From positions 1 to 64,000 of the forward strand of contig SAQE01000004.1 in assembly GCA_004020545.1 (NCBI GenBank): DNA of 64,000 nt, read 5' to 3'. The notes below the pieces were generated by a model, which did no database searches, was not told the origin of the DNA, and worked only from the letters and a program-made list of their open reading frames with translations. Within the stretch, counting starts at the first letter, position 1. The number at the start of each line of letters is the position of its first letter. The position numbers and the translations under genes are program-made. Shown here piece after piece: positions 1-8,824 of this stretch. This stretch comes from Mesorhizobium sp. GTDB lineage: Bacteria > Pseudomonadota > Alphaproteobacteria > Rhizobiales > Rhizobiaceae.

Positions 1-66
1 GCGCTCGACCAGCGCGCCGCGCAGCTCCGTGCCGCCGAGATCGAAGGCGAGCGCGAGCGTGCTCAT
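1..66 (-). CDS. ROK-family sugar kinase, N-terminal fragment
   Basis: Only the first 22 codons are inside the window; the gene runs off the left edge. They encode MSTLALAFDLGGTELRGALV, which contains the DLGGTxxR phosphate-binding motif that opens ROK-family sugar kinases and repressors. With no N-terminal helix-turn-helix, a kinase is more likely than a repressor. The ATG shares one base with the TGA of the upstream epimerase gene (TGATG), so it is the last visible cistron of the operon coming from 7462. Next to a ribulose-phosphate-epimerase-like protein, an AlsK-type hexose kinase is a reasonable guess, but the substrate is not shown by the sequence. Confidence 0.75.
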   Translation of the reverse strand, partial: MSTLALAFDLGGTELRGALVER

Positions 67-788
67 CAGGCCGCGGCTTTCAGTCCGTGCAGCCAGGCCA
101 TGCGCTGCGCGAGGTCCGGATCGCCGAAGGCGAGCGAACCCAGCACCACCGTGTCGGCGCCTGCGGCGCGCAGCAGCGGCACCGTCTCATGGCGGATGCC
201 GCCATCGGCTGCGAGGATGATGTCGGCCTCGCGGCCGGCCTTCCTCATCAGCGCGCGCGCCTCGATCAGGCGCGGGCAGGCTTTTTCGGACAGGCTCTGC
301 CCCTTGACGCCGATCGAGGTGCCGAGAAGCGTCACGAAGGCGACGTCCGGCAGGAACGGTTCGATCGCATCAACGGGCGTCTCCAGCCGCAGCACCACGC
401 CGGCCTCGGCGCCGAGCTCATGCGCCAGCTTGACGGCGCGCAAGCCCGCCTCGCCGTTTTCGGCGTGGATGGTCACGAGGTCGGCGCCGGCTTCGATGAA
501 CTGGCGCGTCTGCGCTTCGACGATTTCGGCCTCGACCATCAGGTGCACGTGGATCGGCTTGGCCGTCAGCTTTGCGATGCGCGCCACCATGTCGGGAAAG
601 AACAGGAAGCCGGGGGTGAAGCGGGCATCCGCCACGTCGATATGATGCAGATCGGCATGGGCTTCGATGCGCTTCAGATCGCGCTCCATATTGGCGAGAT
701 CCGCCGACCACAGCGAGAATTCGCCGATGAGCCGGTGGCGGGGCAGGGCGGCGATGGCGGAGGGGCCGGAGAGGGGTTTGGCGGTCAT
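66..788 (-). CDS. Ribulose-phosphate 3-epimerase-like protein (AlsE-type)
   Basis: 240 residues, a TIM barrel of the ribulose-phosphate/allulose-6-phosphate 3-epimerase family. Family landmarks are visible: SLWSADLANM near residue 25, HIDVADARFTPG (metal ligands His and Asp), HVHLMVE, and the C-terminal AADGGI with the catalytic Asp and phosphate loop. The family interconverts ketose phosphates at C3. Lying in a sugar-uptake operon beside a ROK kinase, it is more likely an AlsE-like hexulose-6-phosphate epimerase than the housekeeping Rpe. The ATG at 788 overlaps the stop of the upstream hydrolase (ATGA). A longer open frame continues upstream but has no family similarity. Confidence 0.8.
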   Translation of the reverse strand: MTAKPLSGPSAIAALPRHRLIGEFSLWSADLANMERDLKRIEAHADLHHIDVADARFTPGFLFFPDMVARIAKLTAKPIHVHLMVEAEIVEAQTRQFIEAGADLVTIHAENGEAGLRAVKLAHELGAEAGVVLRLETPVDAIEPFLPDVAFVTLLGTSIGVKGQSLSEKACPRLIEARALMRKAGREADIILAADGGIRHETVPLLRAAGADTVVLGSLAFGDPDLAQRMAWLHGLKAAA

Positions 789-1603
789 GAGAAAATGCGA
801 CTCCGGACTTTCGAATGGGATTGCAGGAAGGTCGAGATCTGAGTGTGCAGATCGCTGAAGTGCCTGGCGCTGTCGCGCGCCTTGGGCGTGATTTCGGCGA
901 GGACCGCGTTGGGCATCGCGGCCGCAAGCGTATAGGCGGCCGACAGAGGGTGAACGGCATCGATTTCGTTGCCGATGACCAACGCCGGAATGTCGAGCGC
1001 TGCAGCGTCGCGTTCGGAAACGCCGGGTCCGTCGGCGGCGATATTGGCAAGCGCTTGCGCGAATGCCTTGGCATCGGGCCGGTCGAAATAGCCGAGCAGC
1101 GAGGAAAGATTGTCGGGCGCCTCGCGATAGAGCCGCGTGGCGGTTTCCGATTGCGCAAAGATCGTCCGCCCCTTGTGGGTCCCGTGTGCGAGGATGAGCT
1201 CGGCGACCTCGGCAATCGGCTGCATGTTCTGCGGCGCCGCGGAAAACATCCACGCCGGCCGCACCAGGATCAGGCCGGCGACGCGCCGCGGATGACGACA
1301 GGCGAGGCGCAGCGCGATTCCTGCGCCCATCGACACGCCGCCGGCGAAGAAGCAGTCGAGGCCGGCCTGGTCGGCGGCGGCAAGAACGTCATCGGCGAAC
1401 ATTTCGAACGAGAATGGCCGCCGCTCGCCGAGTCCGGAGCCGCCATGGCCGCGGCATTCCAGTGTGATGCGGCGGAAGCCGGCGGGAAAAGTCTGCGCGA
1501 CCTGCGCCTCGCCGCCGCCCAGCCCGTGCTGGAAGACGACTGGCAGGCCTTTGCCCGTGTCGGTCATACGGAGCGTGGCACCGTCGCGCAGCAGCGTGCC
1601 CAT
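785..1603 (-). CDS. Alpha/beta hydrolase
   Basis: 272 residues with an alpha/beta-hydrolase fold. The oxyanion-hole motif QHGLGGG lies near residue 25. The nucleophile elbow GGVSMGAG puts Ser at about 91. An acid in GNEIDAVHP and a late His in SARHFSDLH complete a plausible triad. The reaction cannot be read from sequence; in this operon it might open a lactone or ester of an oxidised sugar, which is inference. The ATG at 1603 is coupled to the upstream isomerase stop (TGATG). A GTG one codon earlier is less likely because it leaves poor spacing from the GGGG ribosome site. Confidence 0.75.
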   Translation of the reverse strand: MGTLLRDGATLRMTDTGKGLPVVFQHGLGGGEAQVAQTFPAGFRRITLECRGHGGSGLGERRPFSFEMFADDVLAAADQAGLDCFFAGGVSMGAGIALRLACRHPRRVAGLILVRPAWMFSAAPQNMQPIAEVAELILAHGTHKGRTIFAQSETATRLYREAPDNLSSLLGYFDRPDAKAFAQALANIAADGPGVSERDAAALDIPALVIGNEIDAVHPLSAAYTLAAAMPNAVLAEITPKARDSARHFSDLHTQISTFLQSHSKVRSRIFS

Positions 1604-2421
1604 CACACCAGCCCCTTGAGGAAGCGCGCTACGCCGGGCGCCTCCTCGGCCGAAAGCCCATGCGTCACCAGCGGTCCGTCGAAGCCTGTGGCTTTCAGGC
1701 GAGCGATGAAGTCGGCGAAGTCGACCACGCCCTGTCCGGCAGTGGCGAAGCGGCCGTCGGCGAAACGGTCCTTGGCATGCGCCAGGGAGACATGCGCCGC
1801 CGTTCGCTCGACCGCCGCGGCGACGATGATGCGCGCTGCTTCCGGATTGGCCTGTTCGAACAGATTGGCGGGATCGAGCACGATGCGCAGCCGCTTCGAG
1901 CCCATCTCGGCGATCAGCCGCATCGCGTCAGCTGCGGAGGTTACGATGTTGGCCTGTTCAGGCTCGATGCCGAGATCGACGCCGTGGTGCTCGGCGAGGT
2001 GAAGCGCCTTTTCCATCTCGCGCGCCATATCGGCCCATGCCGACGGGTCGACATTGTCGGGGTGATGCGCCCACTGGTCTTCTGCATTGCGCGTCCCGGT
2101 GCAGAGCGTGACAAGCGGGATCGATAGCTTGGCGGCCGTCTCGATGACGACCGCCAGCCGCCGCAGTCCGTCGTTGCGAACCCTGCTGTCGGGATGCGCC
2201 ATGTTGTAGGTGCCGGAGAGCGCGACGAGACCAATGTCAGTAGTCTTGGCGGCGGCATCGATGGTCCTGATCGTTTCTTCTGGAGCCGCGTCGGGCATCG
2301 ACGGCAGGCCGGCACAGGCAAGGTTGAACTGGGTGACCGCGAAGCCCGCGTCCCGCACGGCGGCCAGCACGCCGGCCGGTTCGCTGCCTGCAAACGTCTT
2401 GGCGAACACGCCGACCTGCAT
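1603..2421 (-). CDS. Sugar phosphate isomerase/epimerase family TIM-barrel protein
   Basis: 272 residues resembling the xylose-isomerase-like/AP-endonuclease-2 TIM-barrel family. Visible metal-ligand-type motifs are LSGTYNMAHPD, GIEPEQANI (Glu), VLDPANLFE (Asp) and SLAHAKD (His). Members act as sugar isomerases, epimerases or dehydratases, or as lyases on 3-keto sugars. It is coupled at both ends: its ATG overlaps the TGA of the Gfo/Idh gene and its TGA overlaps the hydrolase ATG. A second protein of the same broad family lies two genes upstream (3502-4323), so the operon may perform two successive isomerase or lyase steps. Confidence 0.75.
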   Translation of the reverse strand: MQVGVFAKTFAGSEPAGVLAAVRDAGFAVTQFNLACAGLPSMPDAAPEETIRTIDAAAKTTDIGLVALSGTYNMAHPDSRVRNDGLRRLAVVIETAAKLSIPLVTLCTGTRNAEDQWAHHPDNVDPSAWADMAREMEKALHLAEHHGVDLGIEPEQANIVTSAADAMRLIAEMGSKRLRIVLDPANLFEQANPEAARIIVAAAVERTAAHVSLAHAKDRFADGRFATAGQGVVDFADFIARLKATGFDGPLVTHGLSAEEAPGVARFLKGLV

Positions 2422-3497
2422 CACACCGCTCCCGTCACACTGGCGAGTTCGACGCGCTCGCCGGTCTCGACCGAGCGCGCGATCGCCACCATGGCGCGGA
2501 TCGAGGCGAGCCCGTCTTCGACATTGGCGCCGCGCTGCGGCGCGCCGTCGAGCACCGTGGCGGCGAGGCCTTCCAACTGGCGGCGGAAGAAGTGGCCGTC
2601 GGCGCCGAGCGGCTTGCGCGAGGTGGCGTCCTTCTCGTGGAAGATGTCGACCTCGCTGGCTCGGAAATACCAGGGATTGAAGGTTTTCGCGATCACCGAG
2701 CCGTTCTCGCCATAGAGCTGGAAGCCCTCGTGCCAATCCATGCGTACCGCGACGGTGAGGTCGAGATGGCCGAGCGCGCCATTGGCGAACTCAGTCTCGA
2801 CGAACCAGCAATAGGCGCCGAACCGCTCGTTGAGCCGGGCACGCACGGCGGTGATGCCGCCGCATAGGAAGCACGCCGTATCGACAAGGTGCGAGCCATG
2901 CGCCAGCATGAAATACTGCCTGAGGTCGGCTTTCGGATTCCCGCTTGGCTTCCTCGCCAGCTTGCTGGTGACGGGCAGCGGCTGCACGGCGTCGGTGTTG
3001 GTGTAGCGGTGCGTGGAATCGCAATACCAGGCTTTTAGCGCCAGGATCTCGCCCATCTCGTCGCGGACGAAATCGCGCGCCGCTTCCAGCGCCGGGTCGA
3101 AGCGCTTCATGTGCCCGACCTGCAGCACCTTGCCCGAGCGCCGCACGGCCTCAGCAAGCTTCTCGCCTTCCTCGACCGAGACGCCGATCGGTTTTTCACA
3201 CAGCACATGCTTGCCGGCTTCGAGCGCCTTGATCGACATCGGCACGTGATAGGCGTCCGAGGTGGCGACGATCACAGCTTCCAGCTCGGGATCGGCGAGC
3301 ATCTGGTCATAGTCGCCATACATCTTTTCGGGCTCATAGGTTGCGCCCATGCGCGCGAGAAGGTCGGGCGCCGCATCGCAGATCGCATAGAGGTCGGCGT
3401 TGCTCGCCTTCGCGCAGGATTCCAGATGCGCGAATTGCGCGATCGGCCCGCAGCCGAGCACACCCACACGAAGGCGACGGTCTTTCTTGCGGATCAT
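2421..3497 (-). CDS. Gfo/Idh/MocA-family NAD(P)-dependent oxidoreductase
   Basis: 358 residues. The N-terminal Rossmann domain starts with GVLGCGPIAQ, and the family EKP motif (HVLCEKPIGVSVEEG) lies near residue 105. HGSHLVDTACF in the C-terminal half fits the substrate-binding His/Asp region. The family oxidises hydroxyl groups of sugars, inositols or glycosides. In an ABC-sugar operon with two TIM-barrel isomerases it is a good candidate for the oxidation step. The ATG at 3497 follows the upstream stop by only a few bases. The product has the full length usual for the family and shows no damage. Confidence 0.85.
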   Translation of the reverse strand: MIRKKDRRLRVGVLGCGPIAQFAHLESCAKASNADLYAICDAAPDLLARMGATYEPEKMYGDYDQMLADPELEAVIVATSDAYHVPMSIKALEAGKHVLCEKPIGVSVEEGEKLAEAVRRSGKVLQVGHMKRFDPALEAARDFVRDEMGEILALKAWYCDSTHRYTNTDAVQPLPVTSKLARKPSGNPKADLRQYFMLAHGSHLVDTACFLCGGITAVRARLNERFGAYCWFVETEFANGALGHLDLTVAVRMDWHEGFQLYGENGSVIAKTFNPWYFRASEVDIFHEKDATSRKPLGADGHFFRRQLEGLAATVLDGAPQRGANVEDGLASIRAMVAIARSVETGERVELASVTGAV

Positions 3498-3501
3498 CGT
3501 C

Positions 3502-4323
3502 TTACGCCCCGTAGCCGCGCATCGTCTGGCGGTTGGTCTTGACCGCTATGGCCGGGTCGGCTGCTGCCGTCTCGGACTCCTCTTCCAGCACCAGCCAGCC
3601 GTTGAAGTTGGGCGCGGCGCCGGCGATTTCGATCACCGTCGCCGTGTCGCAGACGCCTTTGCCGAGCATCGCCCAGGTGCCTTTCGCGTCGACATCCTTC
3701 AGGTGCACGTAGCGGATGCGATCGCGATAGGTGGTGAGCGTGTCGGCTATATCCTGACGGCCGCGCAGAATGTGGCCCGTGTCCGGCACCCAGCCGACGA
3801 GCGACGCGTCGACCAGTGAGAATATCCGGTCATAGTCGGCGCGGTCGAAGAGCAGCGTGTTGTGGTGTGAGCTCGGATGTACGGCCACCTGGACGCCGGC
3901 CTTGCGGCCAAGCTCGCCGGCCTTGTTGTAGACCTCGGCTGCAATGGCGAACTTGTCGTCGCGCGGGCCGTCGGAGACGACGGTCGCCGAGCCCATCGAC
4001 ACCAGCGCGCCAGGGAATGCGGCGGCAAAGTCGATCCAGCGTTTGGCGGTATCGAGGTCGGCGTCGATCTTGTCCTTCAGCGTGAAGCCGCTCTTCGAGC
4101 CGAAGGCGAACGAGACGAGCGTCAAGCCGGATGACTTCAGCGCGGCGGCGAACTGCGACGGCCGGTCGGCGTAGTGGCCGATCATCGTGTCGGTGATCTC
4201 GATGCCGGCATAGCCGCCCTCGGCGATCGCCTTGAGCAGGTCGTCGGGGCCGCCGGTGAACCGGTCTCCCAGCATTTCCCAGGTGAAGGTCTGGCAGCCG
4301 ACTTTGAGGTCTTTCACGTTCAT
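3502..4323 (-). CDS. Sugar phosphate isomerase/epimerase family TIM-barrel protein
   Basis: 273 residues. The N-terminus VGCQTFTWEMLGDR and later AVHPSSHHNTLL, VPDTGHIL and YVHLKDVD match the xylose-isomerase-like TIM-barrel family (inosose isomerase/dehydratase relatives) with its Glu/Asp/His metal site. It follows the MalG-type permease gene with 4 bp between them. The ATG at 4323 was preferred over an in-frame upstream start because an AAGGAATGAAAGG ribosome site precedes it. Its likely role is isomerisation or beta-elimination of the imported, oxidised sugar. Substrate unknown. Confidence 0.75.
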   Translation of the reverse strand: MNVKDLKVGCQTFTWEMLGDRFTGGPDDLLKAIAEGGYAGIEITDTMIGHYADRPSQFAAALKSSGLTLVSFAFGSKSGFTLKDKIDADLDTAKRWIDFAAAFPGALVSMGSATVVSDGPRDDKFAIAAEVYNKAGELGRKAGVQVAVHPSSHHNTLLFDRADYDRIFSLVDASLVGWVPDTGHILRGRQDIADTLTTYRDRIRYVHLKDVDAKGTWAMLGKGVCDTATVIEIAGAAPNFNGWLVLEEESETAAADPAIAVKTNRQTMRGYGA

Positions 4324-4327
4324 CCTT

Positions 4328-5164
4328 TCATTCCTTGATACCACCCTGCGTCAGTCCTTCGATGATGTGGCGCTGGAAGAACAGCACGAGCACGATCAGC
4401 GGAACGGTGACGACGGCCGAGGCCGCGGCGATGTCGCCCCAGGGCACGTAGTAGAGATTGGTGAAATTGGCGATGCCGACGGGGATCGTCTGGCGGTCGA
4501 TGTTGGAGGTGAAGGCGAGCGCGAACAGGAATTCGTTCCAGGCGCTGATGAAGGCAAGGAGGCCGGTGGTCACCAGGCTCGGCAGCGACATCGGCAGGAT
4601 GATGTGCCAGAGCAGGCCTGGAATGCTGACGCCGTCCATGCGCGCCGCCTCGTCGATCTCGCGCGGCAGCGTCTCGAAATAGCCGAACAGCACCCAGGTG
4701 ACCAAGGGCAGACCGAGCGCCAGATAGGTGATGATCAGCGCCGTGTAGGTGTCGAGCAGGCCGAGATTGGTCGCCACCAGATAGAGCGGTCCGACCAGCG
4801 CGATCTGCGGGAACATCGACACCGACAGGATCACCATCAATATGCCGAAGCGGCCTTTGACGTTGAGCCGCGAGAGCGCGAAGGCCCCGAGCGATCCGAC
4901 GACGAGACAGAGGAAGGTCGTCGCCAGCGACACCACCAGCGAGTTCCACACATAGCGGTGCAGTTCCTTCTCGACGAAGGCGTTGTAGTAGTGCTCCAGC
5001 GTGAACGGGTGGGGGATCAGCGACGGCGAGCCCGAGGTCAGCGCCTTGTCGAGCTGGAACGAGGTCGAGAACTGCCAGATGAACGGCCCGCCCGACCACA
5101 CCAGGATCAGGAAGGCGCCGAGATAGATGGCGAAGCTCTGCAGCGGCGAGCGCGTGTCGTTCAT
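4328..5164 (-). CDS. ABC sugar transporter permease (MalG type)
   Basis: 278 residues with about six membrane helices. The inner-membrane permease signature EIDEAARMDGVSIPGLLWHI (EAA loop contacting the ATPase) sits near residue 190, and LPSLVTTGLLAF follows. It belongs to the carbohydrate-uptake-1 MalG group. Its ATG overlaps the stop of the MalF-type partner (ATGA), so the two subunits are translationally coupled. No ATPase gene occurs in the visible part of this operon; it may lie past the left edge or be shared with another system. Confidence 0.9.
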   Translation of the reverse strand: MNDTRSPLQSFAIYLGAFLILVWSGGPFIWQFSTSFQLDKALTSGSPSLIPHPFTLEHYYNAFVEKELHRYVWNSLVVSLATTFLCLVVGSLGAFALSRLNVKGRFGILMVILSVSMFPQIALVGPLYLVATNLGLLDTYTALIITYLALGLPLVTWVLFGYFETLPREIDEAARMDGVSIPGLLWHIILPMSLPSLVTTGLLAFISAWNEFLFALAFTSNIDRQTIPVGIANFTNLYYVPWGDIAAASAVVTVPLIVLVLFFQRHIIEGLTQGGIKE

Positions 5165-6093
5165 TGCGCCCTCCTGATCTGGCGGACGAGGAAGAGCACG
5201 AAGACCAGCGCGATGATGCCTTCGGTGATGAACATCGCCGTCGAGACGGCGGAGCCGTAGCCGAACTGCAGCGTCGAGAACAGCACCTTGTAGGACAGCG
5301 TCGACAGCGTCTCGGTGGAATCGGCCGGACCGCCGCCGGTCAGCACATAGACCAGGTCGAAGACGCGGAAGGCGTCGAGCGCGCGGAACAGGCCGGCGAT
5401 CAGGAGCGTCGGCATCAAGAGCGGCAGGCGGATGTACCAGAAGGTGATCCAGCCCTTGGCGCCGTCCATCCGCGCCGCCTCGACCAGCGAATTTGGAATG
5501 GTCTGCAAACCGGTGAGCAACAGCAGCGCCATGAACGGCGTCGTCTTCCACACATCGGCGATGATGATGGTGGTCATAGCCGTGTCGGCGGAGCCGTACC
5601 AGTTGATGTTCTGGTCGATCAGCCCGGCATGCAGCAGGATGTAGTTGATGATGCCGTTCTGGCCGTTGAACAGCCAGCCGAACATCTTTGAGGTGACGAC
5701 GGTGGGCATCGCCCACGGCACCAGCATCGCCGCGCGGACCAGGCCGCGGCCCTTGAAGGCCTCGAACAGGATGAGCGCCATGCCGAGCCCGATCACCGTC
5801 TCCAGCACAGTTGAGGCGAAGGTGAACCACATCGTGTGCCACCAGGCGTTCCAGAACTGCGCGTCGCCCCAGAGCTGCGCGTAATTGGCGAAGCCTGTGA
5901 AGTCCTGTTCCTGAGTGATCAGCGAGGTGTTGGTGAGCGAGAGGTAGAGGCCGTTGACGATCGGGTAGAAGGAAACCGACGCCAGCGACACGAAGGCCGG
6001 CGTCAGCAGAATGAGGGCCCACAAGGCGCTGGGAAGCGCCTTGCCAAGCCGCCGCGGCCGGCCAGCGCCTGATAAGGTGGCGGCCGCGGTCAT
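5161..6093 (-). CDS. ABC sugar transporter permease (MalF type)
   Basis: 310 residues, about six membrane helices. A hydrophobic first segment (ALWALILLTPAFVSLASVSF) is followed by the coupling loop with EAARMDGAKGWITFWYIRLP near residue 200. It is the larger partner of the permease at 4328-5164. The start at 6093 (MTAAATLSG) was chosen because it begins 2 bp after the binding-protein stop; an upstream in-frame extension would lie inside that gene. Confidence 0.9.
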   Translation of the reverse strand: MTAAATLSGAGRPRRLGKALPSALWALILLTPAFVSLASVSFYPIVNGLYLSLTNTSLITQEQDFTGFANYAQLWGDAQFWNAWWHTMWFTFASTVLETVIGLGMALILFEAFKGRGLVRAAMLVPWAMPTVVTSKMFGWLFNGQNGIINYILLHAGLIDQNINWYGSADTAMTTIIIADVWKTTPFMALLLLTGLQTIPNSLVEAARMDGAKGWITFWYIRLPLLMPTLLIAGLFRALDAFRVFDLVYVLTGGGPADSTETLSTLSYKVLFSTLQFGYGSAVSTAMFITEGIIALVFVLFLVRQIRRAQ

Positions 6094-6094
6094 G

Positions 6095-7462
6095 TCAGGC
6101 GACGATCTTGGTGATCTGGTCGGCCAGCGCGTCCATCTCTGCCTGGACATTGCCGGAAACCAGCGCCTTGGAGATGCCGGACTGCAGCGCCAGCGTCACC
6201 TTGGCATATTGGGCGGTCTTCGGCCGCGCCGTGGCGCCGGTGAACACCTTCTCGAGGCTCGCCATGAAGGGCTGTTCCTTCTTGATCTGCGCGTCCTCGA
6301 ACAGCGCCGGCCGCGTCGGCGCGAGGCCGAAGTTCAGCGCAATGCGGTGCTGGGTCTCGGTCGACGACAGCCAGGTGAGCAGCTCGATCGCCGCTTCGCG
6401 CTGCTTCGAGTTGGCGTTGACGCCGAGCTGGTAGCCGCCGAGGCAGGCCGAGCTCTTGCCGCCCGGGAAGGACGGCAGCGGCGCGACGCCGACCTTGTCC
6501 ACCACCTGCGAGGTCTTGGCGTCCTGGGCGATCGGCCAGACATAGGACCAGTTGCGCATGAACATCGCCTTGCCCGAGGTGAAGGGCTGGCGCGAGGGCT
6601 CCTCGTCCCAGGACAGAACATCCTGCGGGCTGATCTTGGTCTTGGCGATGGTGTCGTACAGGAACTGGATCGCCTCGACCGCGCCCTTCTGGTTGATCAG
6701 CGCCGACTTGCCGTCGGGGGCAAGGATGGCGCCGTTGTTGGAGGTGATGATCTCGACCGCGTCGCAGACCAGCACCTCGGCCTGCTTGCCCTGCCAGAGA
6801 TAGCCGAAATCGATGTCGCCGGCCTTCTGCGCGGCGGCGGCGATGGTAGCCATGTCGGCCCAAGCCTCCGGCACCTTGCCGCCATGCTTCTCCAGCACGT
6901 CCTTGCGGTAATAGAACATGCCCGAATCCATGAACCAGGGCAGGGCGGTGAGCTTGCCGTCATAGGTACAGGCATCGAGGGTGCCGGTGAAGTAGGCGCT
7001 GCGCTTGTCGGCCGGAAAATACTCGTCCAGCGGCAGCGCCCAGCCGGCGGCGGCGAAGCCGGCGATCCAGATCACGTCCTGGCTGAAGACATCCGGCGTG
7101 CCGTTGCGGCGGGCAAGCTGCTGCACCAGGCCCTGATAGACTTCCGTCGAGGAGCTCGGCGGCGGCAGTTCGATATTCTTGACCAGCACGCGGTCCTGCG
7201 ACTCGTTGAAGGCCTTGATCAGGTCGCCGAAGGTCTCCTTGCCGAAGAAGGCGGCACTGGCGAAGCTGATTTCGGCTCGCGACTGGGCACGCGCCTTGCG
7301 GATGCCGAGACCGGTGCCGAGCGCGAGCGCCGCCGCGCCCATCGTGCCGGCGCCGATGAGAAACTGCCGGCGGTCGGCAATCGTGACGTGCCCAACGGGC
7401 ATCGTCGTGACGTGACCCACGAGCTTCGAATCGGCGGTCGGCCGTTTTTTCATGTCAGTCAT
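6095..7462 (-). CDS. Extracellular sugar-binding protein, Tat-exported
   Basis: 455 residues, family 1 solute-binding protein. A twin-arginine-type signal (DRRQFLIGAGTMGAAALALG) occupies residues 30-50, and the mature part begins near QSRAEISFASAAFFGKET. The WELLTW-type region shows as AIELLTWLSSTETQHR. It delivers a carbohydrate to the permeases at 4328-6093. It is the first gene of the operon. GAGGAG lies just upstream of ATG 7462; a second ATG three codons on (MKKRP) is possible. The substrate is not apparent. Confidence 0.9.
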   Translation of the reverse strand: MTDMKKRPTADSKLVGHVTTMPVGHVTIADRRQFLIGAGTMGAAALALGTGLGIRKARAQSRAEISFASAAFFGKETFGDLIKAFNESQDRVLVKNIELPPPSSSTEVYQGLVQQLARRNGTPDVFSQDVIWIAGFAAAGWALPLDEYFPADKRSAYFTGTLDACTYDGKLTALPWFMDSGMFYYRKDVLEKHGGKVPEAWADMATIAAAAQKAGDIDFGYLWQGKQAEVLVCDAVEIITSNNGAILAPDGKSALINQKGAVEAIQFLYDTIAKTKISPQDVLSWDEEPSRQPFTSGKAMFMRNWSYVWPIAQDAKTSQVVDKVGVAPLPSFPGGKSSACLGGYQLGVNANSKQREAAIELLTWLSSTETQHRIALNFGLAPTRPALFEDAQIKKEQPFMASLEKVFTGATARPKTAQYAKVTLALQSGISKALVSGNVQAEMDALADQITKIVA

Positions 7463-7635
7463 TTTCTCCTCCTCAAGGCTGGCGGCCTCCGATGCTGCGC
7501 CAGCGTTTTCACATGCTCTATAAAAATTTTACGCGCGTCAAGATTCAAAATGCGCTATAGCGAGTCACGAAAATTGTCCGCCGCTGTCGCGACGGGTTGT
7601 CTCGGTCGCTGCCGCATTGGGAGGTCGGAAGGAAA
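7463..7635. promoter_or_regulatory. Divergent promoter region between sugar operon and second Gfo/Idh gene
   Basis: The 173-bp gap is AT-richer than its surroundings (a TATAAAAATTTTA stretch near 7520-7532), as expected for promoters on both strands. A perfect 10-bp palindrome, CGCTATAGCG, lies at 7553-7562 and may be an operator. The LacI-type gene at 8825-9847 is the nearest candidate regulator, but its better operator matches are in 9934-9966. No convincing -35/-10 pair could be fixed. Confidence 0.45.
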
Positions 7636-8784
7636 ATGCAAGCAAAATCAGGCGCGAAGCTCGGCATCGGCGTTATCGGATGCGGTAACATCTCGATGAC
7701 CTATCTGCGCAATGCAGCACTCTTTGCCGGGGTGGAACTGCGCGCCTGCGCCGATATCTCGGCCGACATGGCAGCCTTGCGTGCCAAGGAATATGGCATC
7801 CGGATGCTTGGCGTCGACGCGCTGCTCGCCGACCCGGAGGTCGATCTCGTCCTCAACCTCACCATTCCCTCGGCACATTTCGACATCTCGTTTTCGGCGC
7901 TTTCGGCCGGAAAACATGTCTTCACCGAAAAACCACTCGCGACCTCGGCCAACGACGGACGCCGGCTGGTCGCCGAGGCGGGAAAGCGCGGGCTTGCTCT
8001 CGGCTCGGCGCCCGACACCTTCCTTGGCGCTGCCGGGCGGCGCGCCCGCCGTCTGATGGACGAGGGCGCTATCGGCCGCGCGGTGACCGGCACCGCCTTC
8101 ATGATGGGGCGCGGCATGGAGCACTGGCACCCCAACCCGCAATTCTACTATCAGCCCGGCGGCGGCCCGGTCTTCGACATGGGGCCTTACTATCTGACGA
8201 TGCTCGTCAACCTGCTCGGCCCGGTCGCCCGCGTCATGGCGTTGGCGACGCGCGGCCAGGACGAGCGCCTGATCACCGCCGAAGGCCCCTACAAGAACAC
8301 CAGTTTCAGGGTCGGCACGCCGACCAACATCCTGTCGCTGCTCGAATTCCGCTCAGGCGCCACCGTCACCTTCGGCGCCTCCTGGGACGTCTTCAAGCAT
8401 TCCAATCATCCGATCGAACTGCACGGCACGGAAGGCTCGCTCAGGCTGCCCGACCCCGACACCTTCGGCGGCACCGTCTCGCTTTCGGCGCGCGGCGCCG
8501 ATTGGAAGGATTTCGCGAGCGAGAGCGAACTCTATGGCGCACGCAACTGGCCCTATGCCGCGCCCGACCGCGCCAACTACCGCATGCTCGGCGTCGCCGA
8601 CCTCGCGCGGTCGCTGTCGGAAGGCAGGAGACCGCGCGCGTCCGGCGAGCTTGCGCTGCACGTGCTGGAGATCATGGAAGCGATCCTCGCTTCGGGTGAG
8701 AGCCAAAATTCCGTCGCGGTCGTCGGCACGGTCGATCAGCCGCCGCTGCTTAGCGAGGACGAAGCGGCGAGTCTGCTTGCCTGA
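7636..8784 (+). CDS. Gfo/Idh/MocA-family oxidoreductase (second copy)
   Basis: 382 residues with Rossmann motif GVIGCGNIS at residues 11-19 and the EKP loop HVFTEKPLATSANDG near 95. The C-terminal half contains GGGPVFDMGPYYLTML, which holds the Asp/Tyr region typical of the family. It is only loosely similar to the protein at 2421-3497, so it is not a recent duplicate. ATG 7636 has GGAAGG just upstream; an in-frame start 39 bp earlier lacks one. It is divergent from the sugar operon and so may be co-regulated with it. Confidence 0.85.
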   Translation: MQAKSGAKLGIGVIGCGNISMTYLRNAALFAGVELRACADISADMAALRAKEYGIRMLGVDALLADPEVDLVLNLTIPSAHFDISFSALSAGKHVFTEKPLATSANDGRRLVAEAGKRGLALGSAPDTFLGAAGRRARRLMDEGAIGRAVTGTAFMMGRGMEHWHPNPQFYYQPGGGPVFDMGPYYLTMLVNLLGPVARVMALATRGQDERLITAEGPYKNTSFRVGTPTNILSLLEFRSGATVTFGASWDVFKHSNHPIELHGTEGSLRLPDPDTFGGTVSLSARGADWKDFASESELYGARNWPYAAPDRANYRMLGVADLARSLSEGRRPRASGELALHVLEIMEAILASGESQNSVAVVGTVDQPPLLSEDEAASLLA

Positions 8785-8824
8785 GGCGCTGGCCGAGCGG
8801 AATCCGATGGGCTTTTGGCAGTCT

